The notes beneath the pieces are model-generated. The model was not told the origin of the DNA. It saw only the letters and a list, made by a program, of their open reading frames with translations, and ran no database searches. This document shows, piece by piece, positions 6,700 through 14,038 of a stretch of 31,343 nt of DNA. Made by a program: the position numbers and the translations under genes. The number at the start of each line of letters is the position of its first letter. The stretch's first letter is position 1. This DNA comes from CAZFYZ01 sp964523735 (lineage in GTDB: Bacteria > Armatimonadota > UBA5829), in NCBI GenBank assembly GCA_964523735.1, contig CAZFYZ010000036.1:1-31343 (forward strand). The letters run 5' to 3'.

Positions 6700-7393
6700 T
6701 TACGAGTTTACACCGGGAGTAATCATCACGGGCGGGATTTTGCTGACGATCGCGCTGGTAAGCGTCTACGTCTCCAGGGTCCTCTTGCCTGCGAAGATCA
6801 AGAGCGCCTATCTAAAGTCGATCACAGTGCTGGCTGCGGCCGTTGAGACCAAGGACTCGGGGACAGTCGGCCATGCTCAGCGCGTCGCTCGGCTGACGGT
6901 TGAGCTGGCCCGGCGTCTCGGCGTTGAGAATCACGCCCTCGAAAGAGTCCATTACGCCGCCTTGCTGATGGATATGGGAAAGGCCAATGTTCCCCAAGCG
7001 CTTCTGAACAAACGAACGCCGCTCACGACTCAGGAGTGGGAGGTTCTGAAGAGTCACCCACTGCATGGAGCAGAGATGGTGGCTGCCGTGCCCTTCCTGG
7101 CGGATCTCTATGATATAGTACTGCATCACCATGAGTACTGGGATGGTACGGGCTACCCCTCCGGTCTTGCGGGTGAGCAGATCCCGCTGGTGAGCCGCAT
7201 TCTGTGCGTTGCTGCAGACTACGACGCCATCACCTCAGAGCGTCCCTACCATCCCTCGCCGCTGGGGCCCGAGGAAGCGGCCGAAGAAATACGCAAGGGC
7301 ATCGGCGAGAAGTACGATCCCACCGTTGCGCGCACGTTCCTGGACATGCTGGGCTCTGAAAGTGGAGTCCCCAACCAAGCTAAAGCGGCCTGA
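6692..7393 (+). CDS. HD-GYP domain protein with a degenerate HD dyad
   Basis: This is a 233-residue protein. One N-terminal membrane helix (about residues 9-31) is followed directly by an HD-GYP domain: 'SGTVGHAQRVARLTVELARRLG', 'HHHEYWDGTGYPSG' and 'CVAADYDAITSERPYHP'. The motif that should read L-L-H-D-I-G-K reads 'LLMDMGK', so the metal-binding histidine is methionine (M93, followed by D94). Other expected histidines and GYP are kept. Loss of the HD histidine should impair metal binding and may leave a c-di-GMP-binding or scaffolding protein (inference). It starts 8 bases inside the preceding HD-GYP gene, so the two are translationally coupled and may act together. Confidence 0.9.
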   Translation: MHSYEFTPGVIITGGILLTIALVSVYVSRVLLPAKIKSAYLKSITVLAAAVETKDSGTVGHAQRVARLTVELARRLGVENHALERVHYAALLMDMGKANVPQALLNKRTPLTTQEWEVLKSHPLHGAEMVAAVPFLADLYDIVLHHHEYWDGTGYPSGLAGEQIPLVSRILCVAADYDAITSERPYHPSPLGPEEAAEEIRKGIGEKYDPTVARTFLDMLGSESGVPNQAKAA

Positions 7394-7430
7394 TTGAGCG
7401 TGCCACGACCCGCGAAACTTTGAGAGGACT

Positions 7431-8012
7431 ATGATACCCGAACTCATCATTTTGGCCCTTGCTATCGGCTGGATATCCAAAGGCAAGCTCTCGCGCTTGG
7501 CCGATGCAAACATAAAGCACGTATGGCTCATCTTCATTCCTCTTGCCTCCTATGCGCTTGCCTGGGTTCCTGCACTTGCTAAGCTGCCGTGGTTTCTCGG
7601 CGGCAGTGCGCTCGTCGAGAAGATTGCGCTGATCCTCCTTGTGCTTCTGAACATCAGGATACCCGGGATGAGCCTGGCTTTGGTTGGGGTGGCGCTCAAC
7701 TTCATCGCACTCTCGTGCAACGGTGGCATGATGCCAACGAGTGGTAAGGCTCTGACCGCCGCTATTGGTGGTCACGGGGTGAAGGATTTCGAGTCTGCTT
7801 ATCATCCGCGCAACTCCCTCATGACCAAATCCACACACGTGCCCTTCCTGTGCGATATCATCCCGGCGAAGCAGTTCTTTGTCGCGCCAGTGATATACAG
7901 TGTGGGTGATCTCGTTATGTCGCTGGGCACGGTAATGGTGATAGTGGCTCTTATGCGCACACCCCTCCCGCACGAACAGAGGCGAGAGAAGGATGGAAGC
8001 TGTGCCGCGTGA
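7431..8012 (+). CDS. DUF5317 family membrane protein
   Basis: This encodes 193 residues with about five hydrophobic segments. Motifs characteristic of DUF5317 proteins are present: 'NFIALSCNGGMMPTSG' in the middle and 'LCDIIP' with 'YSVGDLVMSLG' near the end. The function of the family is unknown. The ATG at 7431 follows a 'GAGAGGACT' site (7420-7428). It lies 37 bases after the HD-GYP pair on the same strand. From memory, DUF5317 genes often accompany HD-GYP genes in Firmicutes-like genomes. The last 20 bases overlap the glycosyltransferase gene that follows. Confidence 0.8.
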   Translation: MIPELIILALAIGWISKGKLSRLADANIKHVWLIFIPLASYALAWVPALAKLPWFLGGSALVEKIALILLVLLNIRIPGMSLALVGVALNFIALSCNGGMMPTSGKALTAAIGGHGVKDFESAYHPRNSLMTKSTHVPFLCDIIPAKQFFVAPVIYSVGDLVMSLGTVMVIVALMRTPLPHEQRREKDGSCAA

Positions 8013-9669
8013 AGATGGCGCGCCAAGCAAGTTCCGCCACTGCGTTGTCCTGGGCTTGATCGTTGCCGCCGCTGCGTTCTTGAGATTGTGGGGCATCCGG
8101 TGGGGACTGCCCAACGCACTTCACGATTACTCCTATCACCCCGATGAGTTCCTCACCGTTGGCTCAGCTTTCGGGAGCATCTATCTCCTGCACTCGCTCA
8201 ATCCACGGCTGTACAACTACCCCTCGCTCTACATCTACCTGTCCGCCTTGGCGATTGCCGTTGGGCTGGGTTGGGGCATGTCGCCGACGCTTGCCGATAT
8301 CTATCTCTGCGCACGTCTAGTGACGGTGGTCATGGGAACTGCGGCTGTGGTGGTAACGTGGTGGGCCGGGCGAATCCTGATCGGAAATCTGGCGGGCGTG
8401 CTTGCAGCATTGGTGGTCTGTCTCGCGCCTCTGCACGTGCAGCACTCCCACTTCGCCACTGTGGATGTCCCGAGCACGCTCTTCGTGGCGGCTGCACTCG
8501 GGTACTGCGGTCTTGTGCTGAAGCAGGGAAGATGGCGGGATTATGCCCTTGCCGGAGTCATGTGTGGCCTTGCCGCAGGGACGAAGTATAACGCCGGACT
8601 GGTTGCCCTGTCATTGGTCGCAGCGCACTTCGGGCGTGATGGAATCAGGTGGCGCGCGTTGCGATCGCTGAGACTCTGGGCAGGGCTTGTGTGCACCGCA
8701 GCAGCGTTTGTGATCTCCACGCCTGGAGCGGTGCTCTGGCCTCGTGAGTTCCTCCACGGACTGACCTATGAGATGCGGCATGCCGCCACCGGGCACGGAC
8801 TTGTCTTCGCCGGCACGGGAAGTGGGTTCGTCTACACGTTTACCAGTTCGCTGTTACACGGGCTAGGTCCGGTCTTCGCCGTCCTGTTTGCTATTGCCCT
8901 GGTGCGCGCCCTGTGGCGACGCGACAAGCCGTGTCTTGTGATGCTGGCGTTCGTGGTGCCATACTACGTGCTTATCTCGCTGTCGCAGGTGAGGTTTGCA
9001 AGGTACACCCTCCCTCTGTTCCCGCCTGCAGCAGTGCTGATAGGGGCGCTCTTGGCAGACTGGTACTCGCGTACGCGGCGGGCGCCCGCTGCAGGGATGC
9101 CTGAAGGAGGGGGCCTGCGATCACGCAGGCGGGTATGGCTTGTCGCCAGCCTTGCCATGTTCTACATCGCGGCAATGGACTGCGTTGCTCTGGATCTTCA
9201 GATGAGCGGTCCGGATCCGCGCGATCAGGCAGCGGAGTGGATGCTCAAACATGTCCCCAGGGGTGCAACGATCGCGGTCGAGGAATGGCCGTGGTTCTAC
9301 ACCCCGCCGTTGTCTAAGAACCTCGGTTTCGGAAGCCTGCATGATCGTCAACGTGCTGCCTCCAAGGCACCCTACAAGTTTGTCATTCTCAGTGAGACTG
9401 CCGGCTCGGGCGCGAATTGGGCGGGCCACGATGCAGACTGGGCGATTATCACCCATCATGAGATCTGCGACGCCAACAGACTGGCCCACAGGAAGCGAGG
9501 CCTGTCAAGGGCTGATCGCGAAAAGGTTGAGAGGATAGAACGAGACGTCAACCTCATCGGATTCTACTTCGTCCAGCGTGTGTCGTTTAGCGGGGCCTTC
9601 CACTCAAGCTTGCCGCATGATATGAGCTATGCGAATCCCTTCATCCAGATTTACGAGCGCAAGCGATGA
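7993..9669 (+). CDS. GT39-type membrane glycosyltransferase (PMT/ArnT-like)
   Basis: This is a 558-residue polytopic membrane protein with about ten helices. After the first helix comes 'DYSYHPDEF', the acidic first extracytoplasmic loop typical of PMT_2/ArnT-like enzymes that use polyprenyl-phosphate sugars. 'NPRLYNYPSLYIYL' and 'LAAGTKYNA' are further family-like segments. The C-terminal ~180 residues are a soluble extracytoplasmic part. The acceptor cannot be told from the sequence; a cell-envelope glycan or protein is likely. It overlaps the DUF5317 gene by 20 bases and the xerD start by 4 (ATGA), so the three are probably co-translated. Confidence 0.85.
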   Translation: MEAVPREDGAPSKFRHCVVLGLIVAAAAFLRLWGIRWGLPNALHDYSYHPDEFLTVGSAFGSIYLLHSLNPRLYNYPSLYIYLSALAIAVGLGWGMSPTLADIYLCARLVTVVMGTAAVVVTWWAGRILIGNLAGVLAALVVCLAPLHVQHSHFATVDVPSTLFVAAALGYCGLVLKQGRWRDYALAGVMCGLAAGTKYNAGLVALSLVAAHFGRDGIRWRALRSLRLWAGLVCTAAAFVISTPGAVLWPREFLHGLTYEMRHAATGHGLVFAGTGSGFVYTFTSSLLHGLGPVFAVLFAIALVRALWRRDKPCLVMLAFVVPYYVLISLSQVRFARYTLPLFPPAAVLIGALLADWYSRTRRAPAAGMPEGGGLRSRRRVWLVASLAMFYIAAMDCVALDLQMSGPDPRDQAAEWMLKHVPRGATIAVEEWPWFYTPPLSKNLGFGSLHDRQRAASKAPYKFVILSETAGSGANWAGHDADWAIITHHEICDANRLAHRKRGLSRADREKVERIERDVNLIGFYFVQRVSFSGAFHSSLPHDMSYANPFIQIYERKR

Positions 9670-10556
9670 TAGACGTCCAGATACAGCGATTCTTCGATTC
9701 CATGACCGTTGAGCGCGGTCTCTCCGAGAACACCATGATCTCCTACGCTCGAGATCTCTCGCAGTTCTCTGGCTTCCTTGCCAAGCGCGGCGTCGCTGAA
9801 CCCAAGGCAATTGATGAAGAGTGCCTGGTTGCATTCCTGGCGCACCTGGATAAGCAGCATTACGCCGCCACCAGCGTAGCTCGGAAGATCTCAGCAGTAA
9901 GAAGCTTTGTCAAGTTTCTATCTTCGGAGAGGCTGATCCAGAAGAGCCCCCTGGCCACGTTTCAGGTTGGCCGTCCGCCGAAGCGTCTTCCGAAGTCTCT
10001 GGAGATAGACGAGATAGCGCGGTTGCTGGATGCCCCTGACATTCGCGATGATCTCGGCCTGCGTGACAAAGCCATGCTTGAGACGCTCTACGCAAGCGGA
10101 TTACGTGTCTCTGAGCTCATCTCGCTAAGGACGGATGATGTGAATACGCAGGAGGGCTATCTGCGGTGCGTCGGCAAAGGCGACAAGGAACGAGTGGTCC
10201 CACTAGGAGAGGTCGCTATCGCATGGATTACTGCCTACATCGACCGTGTTCGCGGTCGGCTTGCTGGCGGAGGCAGGTCCGACTATCTATTCCTGACAAA
10301 GCAGGGCGACGGCATGTCGCGGGTCATGTTCTGGAAGATCATCAAGAAGTACGCCATTGTTGCCGGCATCACTAAGCCGTTGACCCCCCATACCCTGCGC
10401 CACTCCTTCGCAACGCATCTGCTCGAGCGTGGAGCCGACCTCAGAAGCCTGCAGGAGATGCTCGGCCACGCCAGTATTGCCACTACCCAGGTCTACACGC
10501 ACGTTTCCAGCGATCATCTGCGCGAAGTATACAAGGAATCTCATCCGAGAGCCTGA
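9666..10556 (+). CDS. xerD: Tyrosine site-specific recombinase XerD
   Basis: This encodes 296 residues, close to the 298 of Escherichia coli XerD. It has an N-terminal SAM-like core-binding domain ('GLSENTMISYARDLSQF') and a C-terminal catalytic domain with the full set of active-site residues: R147 ('ASGLRVSEL'), K171 ('VGKGDKERVVPL'), H242 and R245 ('HTLRHSFATH'), H268 ('LGHASI') and nucleophile Y277 ('TTQVYTHV'). XerC/XerD resolve chromosome dimers at dif. The size and housekeeping neighbours argue against a phage integrase. XerC and XerD are hard to separate by eye, and no second copy is in the window. It overlaps the glycosyltransferase by 4 bases. Confidence 0.88.
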   Translation: MIDVQIQRFFDSMTVERGLSENTMISYARDLSQFSGFLAKRGVAEPKAIDEECLVAFLAHLDKQHYAATSVARKISAVRSFVKFLSSERLIQKSPLATFQVGRPPKRLPKSLEIDEIARLLDAPDIRDDLGLRDKAMLETLYASGLRVSELISLRTDDVNTQEGYLRCVGKGDKERVVPLGEVAIAWITAYIDRVRGRLAGGGRSDYLFLTKQGDGMSRVMFWKIIKKYAIVAGITKPLTPHTLRHSFATHLLERGADLRSLQEMLGHASIATTQVYTHVSSDHLREVYKESHPRA

Positions 10557-10565
10557 GTGTATGCC

Positions 10566-10594
10566 TTGTAAGAGCCGAACGGCTGTGCTATACT
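10566..10594 (+). promoter_or_regulatory. Sigma70-type promoter of dnaN with a palindromic spacer
   Basis: TTGTAA (10566-10571) and TATACT (10589-10594) are separated by exactly 17 bases, with an extended -10 TG at 10586-10587. The predicted start is near 10601, about 30 bases before the dnaN GTG. The spacer holds the palindrome AGCCG-AA-CGGCT (10573-10584), which could be an operator. Confidence 0.75.
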
Positions 10595-10632
10595 AACGCG
10601 GTAACGATGAGACACTAGGGGAGGGAATACTC

Positions 10633-11733
10633 GTGAAGGTTATCTGCGCCAGAAAGGACTTGCACGAGGGCGTGCAGACGGCGGGAAGAGCGGTTAGCGC
10701 TCGCACCTCTCTGCCTATCCTCGGTCACCTGCTTATTAAGGCCGAGGAGGATCGCCTGAGAATCGCGGCCACGGATCTTGAGATCGGGATGGAGTGTGTC
10801 GTTGAGGCAAACGTGCAGGAACAGGGCTCGCTGACTGTCCCCGCAAAGGTCATATCGGAAGTGCTGGCAGCTCTGCCTGATACGGACGTGTCGATCTCAG
10901 TGGATGAGGACAGCACAGTCACAATCAAGTGTGGAACGTCGGAGTTCTCAATCCTTGGCCTGCCTCCTGAGGAATTTCCCATGCTGCCGGAGGTGCGCGA
11001 AGAGGTCAAGTTCAAGATTGACCATTACGTCCTCCGCGAAGGCATTGCGAAGACCTCCTTTGCCATCAGCACCGACGAGTCTCGTGCAATCCTCACAGGT
11101 ATCCTGCTGCAAGTCAGCGACGAGAGCCTCAAGCTCGTTTCGACAGACACTCATCGCCTTTGCGTGTTCGAGTGCCCGCTTGTAGAGTGCGTCGGATCTG
11201 TTAATGCCATCGTCCCAGGGCGCGCTATGATGGAACTCACGCGCATAGTCCCGGAGGGCGAGGGCACGGTCGACGTTGGCATATCGCCGAGCCAGGTGAT
11301 GTTCCGCTCGGGGGAGACCATACTGATATCCCGCCTGATCGAGGGGCAGTTCCCCAACTTCGAGAGAGTCATACCTACCGAGCATAACAAGAAGCTGACC
11401 ATCCCGACTGACCAACTACTTCAGAGCGTGAAGCGTGTCCTCATTGTTGCGAGGGAGAGTTTCGGTCGGACGATTGTGCAGACCTTGGATGGGACTCTGG
11501 TCCTGACTGCTGAGAGCGGCAGCGTAGGCCGCGCACACGAAGAGGTCGAGGTCCTTAGAGAAGGCGACGATCTCAAGATGGCCTTCAACGGGAAGTATCT
11601 TCTTGACGTGCTGAATGTGGTTGAGACGGAGGCGATCGAGGTAGAACTGAGCGGAGACGTCAACCCGGCTGTCATACGACCTCAGGGGCGCACCGACTAC
11701 ACGCACGTGGTTATGCCTGTTCAGGTCGAATAG
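10633..11733 (+). CDS. dnaN: DNA polymerase III beta subunit (sliding clamp)
   Basis: This is a 366-residue protein, normal for DnaN. It has the N-terminal 'MKVICARKDLHEGVQTAGRAVS', the central 'VPGRAMMELTRIV' and the C-terminal end 'DYTHVVMPVQVE', the family's usual last strand ('VVMPMRL'-like). Three clamp folds of about 120 residues each can be followed. It forms a ring dimer that holds replicative polymerase on DNA. GTG 10633 follows GGGGAGGG (10618-10625). The gene is not next to dnaA or recF but lies between xerD and a TPR gene, under its own strong promoter. Confidence 0.97.
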   Translation: MKVICARKDLHEGVQTAGRAVSARTSLPILGHLLIKAEEDRLRIAATDLEIGMECVVEANVQEQGSLTVPAKVISEVLAALPDTDVSISVDEDSTVTIKCGTSEFSILGLPPEEFPMLPEVREEVKFKIDHYVLREGIAKTSFAISTDESRAILTGILLQVSDESLKLVSTDTHRLCVFECPLVECVGSVNAIVPGRAMMELTRIVPEGEGTVDVGISPSQVMFRSGETILISRLIEGQFPNFERVIPTEHNKKLTIPTDQLLQSVKRVLIVARESFGRTIVQTLDGTLVLTAESGSVGRAHEEVEVLREGDDLKMAFNGKYLLDVLNVVETEAIEVELSGDVNPAVIRPQGRTDYTHVVMPVQVE

Positions 11734-11736
11734 CGC

Positions 11737-11765
11737 TTGATTCGTGGAGTTTAAGCTGGTATACT
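11737..11765 (+). promoter_or_regulatory. Sigma70-type promoter of the TPR gene
   Basis: TTGATT (11737-11742) and TATACT (11760-11765) are separated by 17 bases, with an extended -10 TG at 11757-11758. It sits just after the dnaN stop codon and would start transcription near 11772, about 27 bases before the TPR gene. Confidence 0.75.
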
Positions 11766-11798
11766 GCAGACAAGCGGGTGTGCCGCTGAGAGGATTGG

Positions 11799-12149
11799 AT
11801 GGGGCAGATTGAGGACCACTACGAGCGCGGCCTTGCCCTGAAGAATGAGGGGCGGTACGACGAGGCCCTTGCGGAGTTTCAGGCTATCCTCGATCTCGAT
11901 GGCGAGAATGCGGAGGCTCACAGGCAAATTGGACTTGTCTACGGCTTCACGGGCCTGTTTGATGAGTCCATCGAGGAACTGCTGACTGCGGTGCGCCTGG
12001 ACGTCTGCAATCTCACAACGCGAAACGACCTCGCTCTCACGTACTCCATGCTTGGAATGTGCGATGAAGCCAAGGCTGAGTTCGAGTATGTGCTGGCTGT
12101 CGATCCTGAGAACGAGGTTGCGCGCAAGAACATAGTCTACTTCGTGTAA
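11799..12149 (+). CDS. Small TPR-repeat protein
   Basis: This 116-residue protein is made almost entirely of three tetratricopeptide repeats. The first is 'HYERGLALKNEGRYDEALAEFQ', the second 'AHRQIGLVYGFTGLFDESIEEL' and the third 'RNDLALTYSMLGMCDEAKAEFE'. Such units form helix-turn-helix stacks that bind partner proteins. There is no signal peptide, so it is cytosolic. GAGAGGA (11788-11794) precedes the ATG. It lies 8 bases before the ferredoxin-ASKHA gene and is probably co-transcribed with it from the promoter at 11737, so the two may work together. The partner is unknown. Confidence 0.9.
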   Translation: MGQIEDHYERGLALKNEGRYDEALAEFQAILDLDGENAEAHRQIGLVYGFTGLFDESIEELLTAVRLDVCNLTTRNDLALTYSMLGMCDEAKAEFEYVLAVDPENEVARKNIVYFV

Positions 12150-12157
12150 CGGATCAA

Positions 12158-14038
12158 ATGAAGAGAACCAAGTTGATACGGGTCACATTCGAGCCCGACG
12201 GGACAGAAGTCTATGTTCCGGCGGGCACTTTGCTCTCAAGGGCGGCTGCGGCGTCCGGCCACGGAGTTGAAATGCCTTGCGGCGGCATGGGCACTTGTGG
12301 CAAGTGCAAGGTGGTTGTCAGCGGTGTGTGCGGGGATCTTACAGCCGCCGAACGTGCTCACCTCACTGAAGCAGAGATCGCCGAAGGTTACAGGCTTGCT
12401 TGCCGGACCAAGATAGTTGGCGAAATCAGCGTGACTATCCCCGAGATCAGTCGATCGCGTGTCCAGAAGATCCTCAGCAAGGGAATCCTGCGCGATACGG
12501 AGGTGTTGTCGGGGGTCAGCAAGGTCTACCTGGCACTCACGTCACCCTCACTCGATGATGAACGCGCGGAGTTTGAGCGCCTCGCCGACGGCATGAAGTC
12601 GCGCGACATATCCCTCACGCCGAACCTTCACGTTACCCGGCGCATCTCCCACAACCTGAGGGAGACAGACTACAATGTCACAGCGGTTGTCTATGGCGAT
12701 GAGCTCATCGCTGTGGAGCCCGGTGACACAACCTCACATTGCTTTGGCATCGCCTACGACCTCGGCAGTACAACTGTGGTTGGATACCTCATGGACCTCA
12801 GGACGGGGGAAGATGTCGCTGTCGCCTCGGTCATGAACCCGCAGGTCATCTACGGGGACGACCTCGTTTCCCGCATTGGCTTTGCGACAACTCAGGAAGA
12901 TGGCGCCAAACTCCTGCAGGATGCGGCGGTTGATGCGCTGCGCCGAATCGCTGAGAACCTCGCGCAGATGGCCGGCATATCTCTTGACCACGTCTACAAG
13001 GCAACTGTGGTCGGCAACACCTGCATGACACATCTGCTGCTGGGTATTGACTCGACGAGCCTGGGGCAGTCTCCCTACGTGCCATCTGTTTGCAGTGACA
13101 TCACCTTGACGGCCCGCGAGCTGGGCCTGCCATTCTGTCCGGAGGCCAAGGTTGTGGTTCTCCCCAATGTGGCCGGTTTTGTTGGTTCCGACCTGGTGGC
13201 TGTTCTGCTCTCAAGCATGTTTGACGACGACGGCCGAACGCGCCTTGCGGTAGACATAGGCACGAACGGCGAGATGGCTCTCCTCCACAACGGAGCCCTG
13301 TATGTCTGCTCAGCGGCTGCCGGACCAGCGTTTGAGGGAGCGGGCATCGGCTGTGGAATGCGCGGAGGCCCAGGCGCCATAGATAGTGTGCGAATCGGCG
13401 AGACCGTCAAGGTGACGACGATCGACAACCGCAGGCCGATCGGCATATGCGGCTCCGGTCTGGTGGATGCAGTCGCACAGATGCTCGAAGCAGGTCTCAT
13501 AGACGAGGGGGGAAGGCTTCTTTCCGCAGAGGAAGCCGTCCACGCCAGCCCGGCGGTGCTCCGGCGTCTTGAGAAGACCGACAAAGGCGTGCAGTTTGTC
13601 CTCGCGACGAAGCAGGAGTCGGGCAGCGGGAAGCCGATCGTACTGACCCATGCCGACATCAGGCGGCTGCAGCTAGCAAAGGGCTCGATCGCGGCTGCGA
13701 TCGCGACACTCATCAAGACTGCCGGCGCTGAAGAGAGCGATCTGGACGAGGTGATGCTCGCCGGAGCATTTGGCAACTACATTGCAGTCGAGAGCGCGAT
13801 CAGGATCGGCCTTATCCCTGCTGTCGAGAGGCACAAGGTTGTCTCCATAGGCAATGCCGCCGGGGCAGGCGCACGACTGGCGCTTCTCTCTGATCGCGAG
13901 ATGGACCTGGCACGTGACATGGCACGTCGCGCAAGCCATGTGGAGCTTGCTGTCTCGCCGGACTATCAGATGGAGCTGATGGAGCGGATGATGTTTCCGC
14001 AGGCCGCCGATGCGGCCCCCACGGCCAACCTCAGTTAG
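12158..14038 (+). CDS. RACo-like ferredoxin-ASKHA protein (DUF4445)
   Basis: This encodes 626 residues. Residues 1-95 form a plant-type 2Fe-2S ferredoxin with C41, C47, C50 ('PCGGMGTCGKCK') and C82 ('RLACRT'). The rest is the DUF4445/RACo ASKHA fold, with ATP-binding phosphate loops at 'AYDLGSTTVVGYLMD' and 'RLAVDIGTNGEMAL' and the family segments 'NTCMTHLLLG', 'AAGPAFEGAGI' and 'CGSGLVD'. Characterised relatives use ATP to reduce inactive Co(II) corrinoid proteins. No corrinoid protein or methyltransferase is in the window, so the client is unknown. The ribosome-binding site is weak, and coupling to the TPR gene 8 bases upstream is likely. It converges on, and overlaps by 8 bases, the minus-strand gene that ends at 14031. 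Confidence 0.92.
   Translation: MKRTKLIRVTFEPDGTEVYVPAGTLLSRAAAASGHGVEMPCGGMGTCGKCKVVVSGVCGDLTAAERAHLTEAEIAEGYRLACRTKIVGEISVTIPEISRSRVQKILSKGILRDTEVLSGVSKVYLALTSPSLDDERAEFERLADGMKSRDISLTPNLHVTRRISHNLRETDYNVTAVVYGDELIAVEPGDTTSHCFGIAYDLGSTTVVGYLMDLRTGEDVAVASVMNPQVIYGDDLVSRIGFATTQEDGAKLLQDAAVDALRRIAENLAQMAGISLDHVYKATVVGNTCMTHLLLGIDSTSLGQSPYVPSVCSDITLTARELGLPFCPEAKVVVLPNVAGFVGSDLVAVLLSSMFDDDGRTRLAVDIGTNGEMALLHNGALYVCSAAAGPAFEGAGIGCGMRGGPGAIDSVRIGETVKVTTIDNRRPIGICGSGLVDAVAQMLEAGLIDEGGRLLSAEEAVHASPAVLRRLEKTDKGVQFVLATKQESGSGKPIVLTHADIRRLQLAKGSIAAAIATLIKTAGAEESDLDEVMLAGAFGNYIAVESAIRIGLIPAVERHKVVSIGNAAGAGARLALLSDREMDLARDMARRASHVELAVSPDYQMELMERMMFPQAADAAPTANLS

Noticed and set aside
9666..10556. Phage or integrative-element integrase
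   Set aside because: The length, motifs and housekeeping neighbours fit XerD; no attachment-site repeats or other phage genes are nearby.
10557..10632. Replication origin next to dnaN
   Set aside because: There is no dnaA or recF, no cluster of DnaA boxes and no A+T-rich unwinding region; the spacer is fully accounted for by a promoter.
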